Assembly: GCA_003439945.1 (NCBI GenBank)
Contig: QVRM01002800.1
Location: 62,001 to 126,000 of the forward strand
Source: Dermanyssus gallinae
Lineage: Eukaryota; Arthropoda; Arachnida; Mesostigmata; Dermanyssidae
Length of the DNA stretch: 64,000 nt
Direction: 5' to 3'
How positions within the stretch are numbered: the first letter of the stretch is position 1; the number at the start of each line of letters is the position of its first letter. The translations under genes were made by a program, and so were the position numbers. The notes beneath the pieces were generated by a model, which saw only the letters and a list, made by a program, of their open reading frames with translations, did no database searches and was not told the DNA's origin. This document shows, piece after piece, positions 45,263-56,800 of this stretch.

Positions 45263-48167
45263 TCATTGGGACAACATCTTCTTTGTAATATCGACCAAGT
45301 CATTTCTAACATTAGGTCCTAGAGCTAGGACCTCCGACAGCTCTATATCTCTGCTCCCCCCTAGGGCTATACATTCTTTAATAATATGCTCGATTGACTC
45401 ATTCTCTAGCCCACATGCTCGACATTCTGTACTTTGTCCCTCATGTTTAGCTCTATGTATCCTTGTATCCAACATTCCTGCCCCTGGCATCTGCCAATAG
45501 CCCACTCGCTCTTGAATTATCGTATACCCATTCTACCCCGCCCCTTTCCCGCTTTTTCTTTTCATATATAGTTGCCAAACTTGATCTGAAACCCGTCGCC
45601 AATTTCCATTTATATATGTAATATGACTTGTTTACCTTCAATTTCACCATTTTCTTTGATACCCTCGCTCTTGCTCATTGCTGACTATTGTACCCAATCT
45701 CCCTAGCTGCGAACTCTACTCTGCGACGATCCCACTTCGTTTTAATCTTAAGTGCCGTCTTTACCAGCTGCATCTGTTTAACCCATCTTTTATTTGTGAT
45801 ATTCAATCCTACTACTAAATCTTAGCTTCTTATTATCTCTTCTTCCTCCAAATAATCATCCCCTGTAGTCATTGTCACCCCAAGATACTTGTACTTTTAT
45901 AATCCAATTATTTTCCCTGTACTGCATGCTTCCTTGCCCCCTAGTCCCATTGAATACTAAAACTGCGCTCTTTTTTTGTCATTAAACGCCATGCTCAGTT
46001 CCTCCGCTGCTTCCCCACATTCATTCAACATTTGTTGAACTTCGCTAGTGCCCCGCTCTAACACTACCATATCGTCAGCAAACAGCAGCACGGGTGTCTT
46101 GATATATACACCCTTTTCCCCTATCTGCCATCCTAAACCCGTTCTATTAATCCTTCGCGCTATTCTCTCTTAGACATATAAAAAAATCACCGATGACAAG
46201 CGACAGCCTTGCCTGACTCCCTTAGCGACTATAAACTCTCTAGATTGTTCAGCTGCTATAATTATTCTTACCGTGTTATTCCTGTAAATTTATCCTAGTA
46301 ACTCCACCCAGCTTCTCTCCAAACCCTCCTCTGACATAATTTGATACAACTTTGCTTTGTCCACCATATCATATGCTTTTTAAGAGCTGAAAAATCCTGC
46401 CACACACCCTTGTCCCTGTAATCTCGATGTTTCTACAACCTGACTTAATAAAAAAAGATGATCGTCTAGCCTATATCCATCTAGCCTAATATTCGATACG
46501 CTATAGGTGTAATTGTGATTGGTCGCCTATTTTTTTAAGTGTCATTATCTACCCACTCCTTGGGAAGAAGAGAAACTCTTTCCTTGCGCCAATCCCCCGG
46601 GATTCTGCCTCCTCTAAATATATTATTAAATTGCTTCGTTAAATAATTCACCTACTCTTTTTCCCAACGCCTGTATAATTCCTACCGAAATCCCGTCAAG
46701 ACCACACGCCGTTTTTGGATTCATCTTCTTTACCACGCCTTCGATCTCATCTGTTGTGATTGTAATCTCCGTGCTAGTTCTTGTCCTTTCTACACTGTTC
46801 ACGCTAGTCGTGAAAAGTAGTGCTTGTAACGCAGTGTCCATTTGATTTATTGTGTAGGTTCTATCCTGGGCCCCAAAATCCTGTTAAATTTCTTGCAATT
46901 AATTGCATCTTGTATTAACATTTGAGCTTTGTCCTTGGCTTTCTTGAAAGTTTCCCGATACTCTTCTGTCTTGTCTGCGTCCCTTCCCATTACTTTTCTA
47001 TGCTTCTTACTCCACCTTCTCCCCTCCATGATTGCTTTATTTATTTGATCATTCCACCACCCTCGTTCTCCTTCCGTTTGAATTTTCTTCTCCATTTTAC
47101 AGCAATTGTCATATGCGTCTTTAATATTCGTATGCATCTCCTCTACTAGCCTTTCCCCATTTGCCACTAAGAGCTATTTTATGTATTCTACTTTCTGCGC
47201 TCATTTGTGTTTATCCAGAGATTTCTTTTGTGCAACTACGCGCCCCGGCTTCTTCTTCCTTCCGCTCACTTCTACCCAATTATGGTCACTTCCAATATTG
47301 TATGTTTTCTTTTCACCTATCCTGATTTCCTCTACCTATTTAGCTATTTTTCCTTACGTTAGTACATAATCTACGCATGACTTCCCCCTGCGTGCATGTA
47401 TATTTTCCTTCCACCCGCGGGTCCAAATTTAAAATTTGGTCCTCATTCGACTCTGCCAGTTGTATCAGCCGCTCTGTCTTCTCGTCCATCCAGCTGTTCG
47501 ATATGCGCATTCCAATCTCCTAGACATATTACCCCTCCCTTATCCTGATATTCCTCAATTACTTTATGTGCTCTTTCAAATAGCTGCTCATCCTCTTCTT
47601 CCGTGTTGCTTGACGCTCTGTATATCCCCATAACTGCCCATATTGTCCCTTCTAGGTGTATCTCTATAACCACCAGATCCTTTATTTTAGCATTTCCAAC
47701 TTCCTTGCACGAAATAGCATCTCTGGTTATTATCCCAACTCCCCCAAACCTATGTTCCCCATTGTCCGTATCACGATTGGTACCATACCAACTGTATCTT
47801 TTTAAACCGGCGGCACTTCCATCCCGCACAAATGCGTTTCCGTTACTATCATCATATCGACAGACCTTATTTTTAGTAACTTATATAGTTCTTCCCACTT
47901 TTCTCTTCGCCTCCCTCCTCTTATGTTTAACATGGCAACCCGTTCGTAAGGAATATTGCTCCTACGCTTTCCTTTTGCCCTGCTTCCTCTTTTGGATGTG
48001 ACGTCAACCTTATCTCCTCCTCTCGATGCCACTGATGGCCAACCGTCTGGTGACCTCCAATGCCCCCTGGATCTCCACTGCTCCTTCGTGTTCCCCATCC
48101 CTCGAGAAGTAGCTCCCATTGCCTTGATTTCCCCTGTACCTGTTGTCCCACTCTTCCCTGTATCCAT
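45263..48167 (-). pseudogene. LINE ORF2: AP endonuclease, reverse transcriptase, zinc segment
   Basis: Endonuclease blocks on the minus strand are VAMLNIRGGRRREKWEELY, MMIVTETHLCG (catalytic Glu) and VICLGDWNAHIEQLDGRED (Asp/Asn pair), from about 47950 to 47480. The reverse transcriptase begins with MNPKTACGLDGISVGIIQAL (about 46720). It continues with GRIPGDWRKERVSLLPKEW, then GVRQGCRLSSVIF near 46200, and LLFADDMVVLERGTSEVQ, whose FADD codons lie at 46071-46082. A thumb segment KYLGVTMTTGDD lies at about 45880. The C-terminus carries CRACGLENESIEHIIKEC, a C-x2-C-x8-H-x4-C segment. All catalytic residues listed are intact, although many stops interrupt the frame. Confidence 0.88.
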
Positions 48168-48233
48168 ATTGTCCCCTCATCTCTCTTTTGTCCCTGTGTC
48201 TGTTGTCCCATCCTGTGTGTCTGTGTCTGTACC

Positions 48234-49281
48234 CTACCGTTCCCCCCCCTTGTTTAAATGCCCGTACCGCGTGACTGAAAAATTTGCGCTGCCCCGATGT
48301 TGTTGATTCCACGTCTGCGTCCCCCTACCTTGTTCCGTTCCGCTATGTCCAACTTGCGCAGTGACTACTTTAATTATCATAGGCCTAACATTGTGCCAAT
48401 CGCACACCCTCTTGCCAATTGGCCGTGCCGCTAGTATAGCACCTACCTCCCCGTAGTTCACTCCATCGGAGACCATGGCCCTTGGATTGTCTTGCATGTA
48501 TTCAAGAGACAAGTATTTGTAATTTGCTGCCCTGACCAACTGCATTATCTTCCTATTCACTGTCCTGCAGGTACCCCGATAGTCCCGTCCTTCTTTAGCA
48601 TCTACCACCATTGGAAGCGAACACACTGTCAACACCACGTTTCGCCGTTTGCAAAACTCTATTAGGTCTTGTACCTGTGTGCTAATCGTATTCACAGCAC
48701 CTTCCATATCCCGGTCCTGAAAAACATCTACCAGTCCCCCACGATACACCAGTTTATGTTCTACATTATTGTACATTTTAACAGCTTGCTCAGTTGCTTC
48801 CACAATATTTCTTACTCCTCGGCCCCTCAAAGATAAAATAACCCCCCTGTATTAGTGACCACCCGATTAACCTGTTCCTCTATTCTGCATATGTTTGAAT
48901 TTCCGGCAACTACCACCCATTATCCCATTGGTTTAATAGCTACCGCCTGCCCTGTTCGATCGGTTGAACTTATCTGCACTAATGCTTTGCCAGCGATCCT
49001 GCATAGCTTGTGCTATATCGCACCATGTCTTAGCGCTCTTCTTCGCCAGCTCCATCTCCGCTGTCAGTCACGGTTTCATTTCACAGACGGCCTGTATATG
49101 GAGGACTGCGCTCAGTAACCTTTCTCTTCTCTAATACTCCTCCACAATTGCATACTGGCAATGAGCTGACCGGCACGTATCTTAAGCTGCCATTGTGCGT
49201 TGGGCCTGGGAGATTCATAGTTGAATCCATTGGGTTCGTTGACCCTATCCCAGCTGGCGATGATCCAGCATCACTTGACAT
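48234..49281 (-). pseudogene. LINE ORF1 with SGNH/GDSL-hydrolase-like domain
   Basis: The N-terminus MSSDAGSSPAGIGSTNPM leads to a cysteine pair (VCNCGG) and a helical stretch AKKSAKTWCDIAQAMQDRW. Then comes VVAGNSNICRIEEQVNRVV near 48910-48860, which corresponds to the GDSN block I of SGNH hydrolases with Asp changed to Asn and the Ser retained. After a frame change the domain continues RGVILSLRGRGVRNIVE, HKLVYRGGLVDVF (where the family has a GGxND block III) and MVSDGVNYGEVGAILAARPI (the DGxHxN..G block V, with His changed to Asn). The tail is basic and Gln/Thr-rich. Esterase-type ORF1 proteins are known from CR1/L2-like LINEs. Its role is thought to be in RNP formation or membrane association. 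It is broken here by frame changes and stops. Confidence 0.7.
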
Positions 49282-49644
49282 ATTGAAATTTGCTCACTCA
49301 CCTAAAGACGCCTAAACACTGTGTTAACTCACTTGAGCTGAGCAGCCGTTATAATTTAAATTTGAATGCGGCGCCGGACCGCTCGTAGACTCTCGACGGC
49401 TGCGTGGGTGGTTTCGTTTTGCTTCGCCCTGCAGTAATGGACTTAACTAAACTTTACTGTGGCCTGACTTGTTCCCCCTTCGTCGCACGGCCACACACAA
49501 TACACCGAAATGATCACGAATGAACTTCACGCATCACTACGGTATGCTACTCTCTGCGTTTTCTTTCTTGCATTCACACAAGCAAGCGTAACCACTCGGA
49601 GCTCCGTATACACACGTCCGTACTTATAGGCACCAATCACCGAA

Positions 49645-49666
49645 TATATATATATATATATATATA
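49645..49666. repeat. (TA)n tract
   Basis: About 11 TA units between the LINE 5' end and the R2-type fragment. Confidence 0.9.
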
Positions 49667-49704
49667 TTTTTTTTACTGGTCTTCATAACTACACAACACG
49701 TTCG

Positions 49705-50118
49705 ATGGGGCACATTAAAAAAACACACGAAACGGCCATTGTACATTACTGGATTAATGGTATGCCCTACCTGTCTGGTAAGGAGTCTTTAAACCTACTA
49801 AAGCTCAGGATCAACGCACCACCAACGCGTGCCAAATTGGCCAGGGGACGCCCGGGCTACAACAAATGTTGTAGGCACGGGTGTCATGCGCCTGAGACGT
49901 TGGCTCATGTCGCTCAGATGTGCGATACAACACACAAACAAACTATAAAGAGACATGACGACATCTGTGATCGCGTGGCGCATCTTCTCCGCGAGAGAGG
50001 TCATGAGGTGGTTCGTGAGCGAGTATTCCGTCGACCGGGCGCACCGGGTCTAAAGCCCGACCTCGTAATAACAACTTTTATTAAGGCGAGCACTGCCGAG
50101 TGTGCAAACGTATTGTAA
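49705..50118 (+). mobile_element. R2-clade non-LTR retrotransposon, 3' fragment (endonuclease end)
   Basis: A continuous 137-codon frame encodes the C-terminus of an R2-like protein. A KLRINAPPTRAKLARGRPG segment is followed by the zinc segment CCRHGCHAPETLAHVAQMC (C-x3-C-x7-H-x4-C), a THKQTIKRHDDICDRVAHLL helix and the start of the restriction-like endonuclease (VVRERVFRRPG...LKPDLVI, with the PD of the catalytic core). The reverse transcriptase is absent, so the copy is 5'-truncated, and it ends before the full endonuclease. TA tracts lie on both sides (49645-49666 and 50153-50175). R2 itself is specific to 28S rDNA; no rDNA is nearby, so this is a relative with other targets or a stray insertion. 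Confidence 0.78.
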
Positions 50119-50207
50119 ATAATTAATAAATCATCACAATATGTTCAAGTCTATATATATATATATATATATATATTCATTTAATCAATGGAATCAATCA
50201 TTCACGA

Positions 50208-50330
50208 CCGGAACATGACATTTAGGTCCCTGCAAACGTGTGCACCTTTACGGGGGGTCCAGTGTAGAGACCAGCCATTTCTGGAGAGTGCCCCGAACCG
50301 AGGCATTGCCCCGTTTTACGAGTACCCGAT
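50208..50330 (+). repeat. Dispersed repeat of about 110 bp, copy A
   Basis: GGAACATGACATTTAGGTCC and the next 90 bases (through CCGAGGCATTGCCCC) match 57443-57553 at roughly four of five positions. Both copies follow a TA tract. It is likely the end of an unidentified element. Confidence 0.7.
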
Positions 50331-50339
50331 GTTCTGGTA

Positions 50340-51100
50340 TATTCTAACCCTGCCTGCCTCGACGAGAGCCGAAGCATGACCGGCCCGGGCCGCGCCAGCA
50401 CTGACCATTAAAAGGGCTAATATAAAACTTGTTTCCAATCGGGCTTCTAAGTCTGTGTGAGCGGCCGAATCGAGGAGGGTTTTAGCCTGTTGCATAGATC
50501 TGTGGTGAGGAGCTACCAGAACTATCTCCGATAGGACAATCGCAACAGGTAACCCTAAACCACCCCAAATAATATATATATATATATATATATACATATA
50601 TAGTTTTTTTTCTGTATAAAACTTGTACATAAGCAATGCTTTTGCCTCGAGTCATGTTAGGGTGGATTGGATCCTGACACGACGCACAATCGGTTGGAAT
50701 TTCTTCTTGTGTGATCCTGTAATTTTATATATATATTTGTTTCTTTAATTTATTTAGTGCAGGGTGATTTGGTAAAACAATAACGTTTTATTTTAATTAT
50801 CGAGGCAGTCTTCTTAAAACACACTTAATCAAGCCGTTTCCAAATCTGTTTGCCACAAAAAAAGAAAGTGTATATCAGAAAAATACTTGTCGAAGGATAT
50901 ATATATATCGGACCACACAAGGAACATAACAAGCGCACAAGTTGGCCCTTTATAGAAGTACACGTAGCCTACATTGGGAGTCATAGACCCAACCTACTTA
51001 AATCTACCTTTATTTTTGTGTGGCATGAGATGCTTAAACAGTAGTTGTGAGTTAAACATTGATAGTTGCTACATTGCTGGTGCTGGCACAAGCAATGTAG
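50340..51100. other. No recognised gene
   Basis: Contains a short TA tract at about 50570-50595 and AT-rich DNA. Nothing else is recognisable. Confidence 0.45.
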
Positions 51101-51129
51101 AGAGTCAGGCGCAATGAGCCAGACGCATC

Positions 51130-51500
51130 CTCTGGGGCTTCGAGAAGACCATCAAAGAAGGGCTCAGACTACTTGCTCAAGATTTCGGACTATTGTCGGA
51201 TATCCAATATGGATTCCGAAAGTATAGATTCGTCCACCGTCCAATGAATGATAGATAGAGTCGTATCAAAGGCGGAATTTTCCACACGAAGGATACGCCA
51301 GCTAATGACTGCGGTCTTCTTGGATGTAAGAAACGCGTTCGACGGTCTGCCATGGAAGGGCATCCTAGAAATCCTCGAGAGGAAGCAAGCACCCCCGTAC
51401 TTGGTCAGTGTGATCTCAGACTAGCTGCAGGAACGTTTCCGCCGATTGAGCTCCGAGACAGCAATTGATATTACGGCTGGTGTCCCTCAGCAGCATCGAA
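51130..51500 (+). pseudogene. R1-type LINE reverse transcriptase fragment
   Basis: The + strand reads KTIKEGLRLLAQDFGLLSDI then QYGFRK (about 51150-51225), AVFLDVRNAFDGLPWKGILE (about 51311-51370, the DxRNAFDxxPW block typical of R1-clade enzymes) and, after a stop, LQERFRRLSSETAIDITAGVPQ (about 51424-51490). Sequence past GVPQ is not recognisable, so only the fingers and first palm blocks remain. Confidence 0.75.
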
Positions 51501-52534
51501 CGCACCGGAGGCCGCCTAGGAAAATTACGCGACGGATAAGGAAGCCTATATCCAATATTGCGTTCTGGTTCGAGAGAAAGCACAGAAAGGATAGCTTGGC
51601 ACAGCTACCGCCTGGCCTACAAACAAGCGCAGTCAGTGTGGGAACAATGAGCGAAGGATAGCGCAAGTGTGTATAGCGCAAGCAAACCACCTTCCAGAGC
51701 TCCGATGAAAGTCCATGGGGACTACATATAGAATTGGCACCCGATACAATGGACAACACCACACTCACATACGAAAACGCAATTAGGAAATCAAATGAGA
51801 AATAAGAACCGCTGGGCGTCTCAATATAAAGAGGCTGTCAGTCTACTGTTTACATACTTGTATAAAAAGTAATAGATCTAGTCACATACAGCCCACCTTA
51901 CCGACTTTTAATCAGTTGCGCTCGCTGTGTAGTATGTCGTACATACGTGCTGCTGGCTTCGCTGGCTCGTGACCTTTTTCCCCAGTATACCAATACATAA
52001 TTATAATACACATGTAACTATGTAATATCTGGTTTCAGTACGAATGGATGAGCTGGAAACGGTGTTGTTTCTGTTCCCACACAAATATCCACAAGCCAAG
52101 AGACTTCGTATGCATAGGGCATTAGTAAAAAATACAAGACGTACTCGAATCTGAGGCGACTTTGGTAAAAAAAACACGTGGCTTCATAATGAACTTTTAA
52201 GGCTTTTCTAAGATTGATTGTAAAGGTTAATCTAGCACATTAAATGTCGCCTTCCTTGTCATCTTCTCGTTCTGGGGCGCAAAGAGTACGCGAAGTGAGT
52301 TTTAAGCCAATATTTAAATCGTTCCTGAATGTTTGTCAAATGCCAAACCAAATTTCGAAATAGGTCTATCTAGGCACCTAAGTAGAAAAAGTTTCCTAAA
52401 CGTCGAACATGCAGTATTTGTTTGTTTTTGTAATTTGAAATTACCGAAGCTGTGGCTCGAGTATTTTTTTTAGTCTTTTGCAAGAAGCAATTTAATTTGC
52501 TGATGATTTGAAAAATCGGTATGTACGGGTAGGG

Positions 52535-52536
<2 letters not shown>
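51500..52536. other. No recognised gene
   Basis: Intergenic DNA between an R1-type fragment and the TA tract upstream of FANCL. Confidence 0.45.

Positions 52537-52591
<55 letters not shown>
52537..52591. repeat. (TA)n tract
   Basis: About 27 TA units, 750 bp upstream of the FANCL start codon. Confidence 0.95.
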
Positions 52592-52594
<3 letters not shown>

Positions 52595-53345
52595 GCGTAG
52601 TTACTTATGATTAACAATGCGTATTAATGATCAAAATGCATTCCACATTAGTGCCGGTCTTGAGAATCGCTGTTGCTATACATGTAGCGCCGGCACACGA
52701 CCAGTTGTGTGCTCAGAATTGCGCGCACTGCCGCAGTGGTCGAGTCGCGTCAGCGTGGCGTTCCAGCCACAGCCAGTTAGCTCTCCTCACCCGTGCTAAA
52801 TAGAGTCTCTCGCCTTTTGGCGGGCTAGTGGCGTTCGATTAGCTTGCCGTAACAAACACAAAACAGCTGATTTTTCGTGTTACAGGTGGTTTGTCGACCG
52901 ACCGTGAATTACGCAAAGCTGGAAGATTCAGAAGCAAGTGAATTAAAGTGCGGCGCAAGGAACAAGCTTGGGAGAGCATAGATCATCATAGATAGGTCCC
53001 GGGTTCGCGAGCATATTTTGGTGAAACAGAGGCAAATGTCGTGTGCTGGATATGTCGTGTGATCAATACTACAGAATAGTAGACAGATGAGTAAACACTT
53101 GTGGTAGAGTATGTATGCTCGTATATTGACCATGACAATAATGGCAATTCGTGTATCGGCAAAATTGTGTCGGTAACATCTATGAGTGATATACTAATTT
53201 AAGGGTCAAGTTATTTGCGTTTCATGCTATATATATATATATATATTCATATATACTTTATTATATTTAGAAAAAGTGTTGTTTGTACTTCCAGTGTACT
53301 ACGCTTATAAGTCTGGCTTCATGAGTTGACTCGCTTTTAAGCAAA

Positions 53346-53433
53346 ATGACGGAAACAGCTGGCCGAGAAGAACAACTTGCTCGAAAGGAAATGCTTCATC
53401 GGTTTCCATGTACGTGAACACAACGTTAATATT

Positions 53434-53500
<67 letters not shown>

Positions 53501-53850
53501 CGAGGGCAACTATGCGGCTTCTTAGCAATTGTTCGTACCAGTAAGCAAGCGCAAAGCTTTACTACTACTCAGTAAAATTAGCCGCGTTTTAATATGCTTC
53601 TGAACATCATTGCAGCACTTGTGCCGGTGAGCGCGGACTTTGGCGAATTTCGAGGCAGACTTGTGCTGTGCGGCCGAAATATTGACATACGTCTAAGATG
53701 CAGTAAGCAGCCACATCCACAGGTAGATATATATAAGCGAGCAGAGCATCTTGAACCTGGCTCAAACGTTCGTACCTCACAACTGTAATAATTGAATATT
53801 ATTGCAACTCCAAGGCACTAACATGGCAAAGTTATATGAATTATTATACA

Positions 53851-53885
<35 letters not shown>

Positions 53886-56800
53886 CACGGTAGATAAAGA
53901 TAGTGGCAGGTACATACAGACACGTGTTCGTATGTAACTGCATTTTTCCTTATGGTGAATTTCCTGTTTTTTAGGTCATAGTCACGTCATCGGATCATTT
54001 TTTCCAGTCGCTGCTTGGAAAAACTAAAGACGGAGTCACCAGAACTGGTTGACAAAATTCGTTGTATGTCGCAACCTGCTAATCATCTACACGAGTTGCT
54101 CAGTGCACTTGAAAGGTGCGTGTAGAAACCGACAATATTACATATAAAAACACATATATGCACATAAACGTTGGGGAACTCCAATATGTACTTCACAAGT
54201 ATGCGCTAGCAGAGGTAACACTTGCTCTAAGATTTTCCCTGTCGTTTTGAACGAGTGATACTCAACTGTAAAAGCATACGTTTATTTCGGTATGATGCTT
54301 ACGTGTATACCAGACTATTACAAATAGTCTAGTGTGTATTTTGGGTATCCTCGAAATGAAACTATAAAGTAGTTTTCTCGTTTAAAATTGCAAATATATA
54401 CATACACGCTATCTAGATACTATACCCAACGGCGCGCTCATTGTTTGCGCTGGAGACTATAACTGTCAATTGCACCGGCCCGACTCCTTGCAAACGAGGT
54501 CCTTACTGGATACGCTTGCCGATATCGGGTGCTGGGTCATCGCAGGTCCCACTAATCCAACGTACGAAGGCCACCTGGAAAGTTGGTAATTGACGTGTCT
54601 GCTACGAACTTAAAACCGAAACAGGTATTTTTCTCGGCCCACGACAATCTTAGTCATCGTGGCGCTCATTTCAACGGTTGCATTCCAATTGCCATAGGCT
54701 CCGCTGTTTTATTGTCACTCGTCACCTCAGCGGCTTTGCGCCGGCCGCACTGGCCAAGCGCATCAGTGTTTAGCGGCTTCAGGACCGACTGCCCGAGCTT
54801 TTTCCCTGTACCGTCAGATCCAGAGGTCAATACGTACTCGCGTGAACTTACATATTTGATGCAGTACGCTGCCGGTAAATAATGCAAATTGAAGAAGGTG
54901 AATCCTTGGTTTAATAATATAAAGCCAGAGCTAACTGCACGCTGTTCTTGCCTCAATCTTGCTGGGTATGCGGTGTCGGCGAACATATACGGTCGAGCGG
55001 AGAAAGTACCTACAGCATCGAGAGCTTCATTAATTGCTAGAAGCAGAGCAGCAACAGCACGAATGGCTCCTGAAGTCAGAATACGCATTGCGCCTTCTTT
55101 ATTTGTTTGCTTTTGTAACCCACTCCAACTATATGCTTGCGTCTGCAAGTACCATTCCGCGAACCTTGTGCTTTTCTAAGGTGCCCAGGTCGAGCCACCC
55201 GAACCACACGATGGCGTGGCCGAATTCACTCTGGCGGAAGTGATCACAGCCATTGAGAGACTTCAAGTGATCACAGCCATTGAGAGACTCCACTCAAAAC
55301 GTGCCACCGGGCCTGATTCGCAACGAGCAACTTAAGGAAACAATCGTGTTAGCGCGCTGTCGGACTTCCGATGACTGGAAAGGCGCCCTGCTACCAGTTA
55401 TCCCAAAGTGCAAAAGAAATCCACGCGAATCCAGCTTGTGGCGATCGCCGAAAAAGAGTTGCGGTTACAACTCCTTTCAGCAATACTCTCTGCCCGTGTT
55501 TGCGTTTTTTTGAAGTCTCGTGGAATCATCCCCACGGAGCGGCACAGATTCCGCTTTGGGAGATCAACTTTTACTGCTTGCTAGGTACTACTAGAAAATA
55601 AATGTAATGCCACAAAGCGTTCTAGCCCCTGGGCAACTTTCGCAGTACAGAGGCTGTATGCTTTCGAGTGTATCTGCAAGTACTGCATGCATAAAGCGAT
55701 GTGTTTCCAAAGACAAAGCAGAACACTCAGACTTTGTGGATTTTTCAAGCTGCTTTCGACAGAGCTCTACGGGGTAAAATCTTATTCAAGCTAGCTGAAA
55801 AAGGAGTGCTGGGACAACATCGTCGGGGTTCTTTGCGCGGTGCTGCGCGGTGAGACCAATCACGATTCAAAATGGAGTGGCCGAGCTCGCCCCTTCATGC
55901 AAACCACTGGCGTCGCAGAACAGAGTAACTTCAATTCACTGCGGTTCTTTTTGATACCTCGAACTCTCTCCGCCCCAATTCGGCTAATCATTTACGCATA
56001 CTGTGCATTTGACGCATGACCAAATTAATGCATCGGAATGGTCCACCGTCGCTACGGCACATACTCTACAATTTATGACAACACATAAGTTGTTAAGTAA
56101 GTCTGTGTACATACCCTCCCCTTTAAATTGCAACAAATATATGTTCTATTCTATAAGAAATTTGCACATGTATGAGCTGCGTCCATTGTCCTACAATTAC
56201 TCCATTTGTCCTTGTTGTACTGTGAACATTGTGTGAGTGTATGCATACTGAACAGACGCAAGCCGAGATGACTAACAATTATAATAATAACATTGCAGGG
56301 TGTCTAAGCTTATTGACTGCACCGCTAAGATTACCTCAGCTGATACTACTCATCAGAAAGTTTCTTCGGCCGGAGCAAAAGCATTTCGTCAGTTGCTGGA
56401 ACAGCTTAATGCTTCGATTGGCACAGAGCACCTCAAGGACGTTGACGGCAATTCTGTAATACTCAATTACCGAGGTTTGTCTATATATATATATATATAT
56501 ATATATAAACGCGAACGTAGTCCCAATGCTAATAAAAGGAGTCATAATGCCAGTAAGGGTCATAAATTAGACGTTGATATACTTCTACAAAGGGCTGCAA
56601 AGCACGTACAGTGAAAAATTATTTTAACGACAAAGTTTAGCTTACACGTTTTCAATTGACTTGGCCCACATTCAAGTGATTTGGGTTTAGACGATGGTAG
56701 CCAGGGGAGAACTTATGTGGAACAGATATGGAGTTTTTTCTCCGTGATAAGCAATACTAACTGGCATGTGTCGATATGGGGGTTTACTTTGTATGAATGT

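Larger units (their letters stand above)
45200..49640 (-). mobile_element. Non-LTR retrotransposon (LINE) with ORF1 and ORF2, degenerate
   Basis: The element reads on the minus strand from about 49640 to 45200. It has a 5' leader (about 49640-49285), an ORF1 with an SGNH-hydrolase-like domain (49281-48234), and an ORF2 with an AP endonuclease (about 48000-47440), a linker (about 47167-46850), a reverse transcriptase (about 46845-45950) and a C-terminal zinc segment (about 45430-45350). The whole order is preserved, so this is a nearly full-length copy, though many stops and frame changes kill it. The 5' edge meets a TA tract at 49645-49666. The clade is uncertain; the APE-type endonuclease excludes R2 and related groups. 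Confidence 0.88.

Noticed and set aside
52800..52850. U2 snRNA-like CTCGCCTTTTGGCG segment upstream of FANCL
   Set aside because: Only about 14 bases resemble the 5' part of U2 and the conserved branch-site recognition segment is missing.
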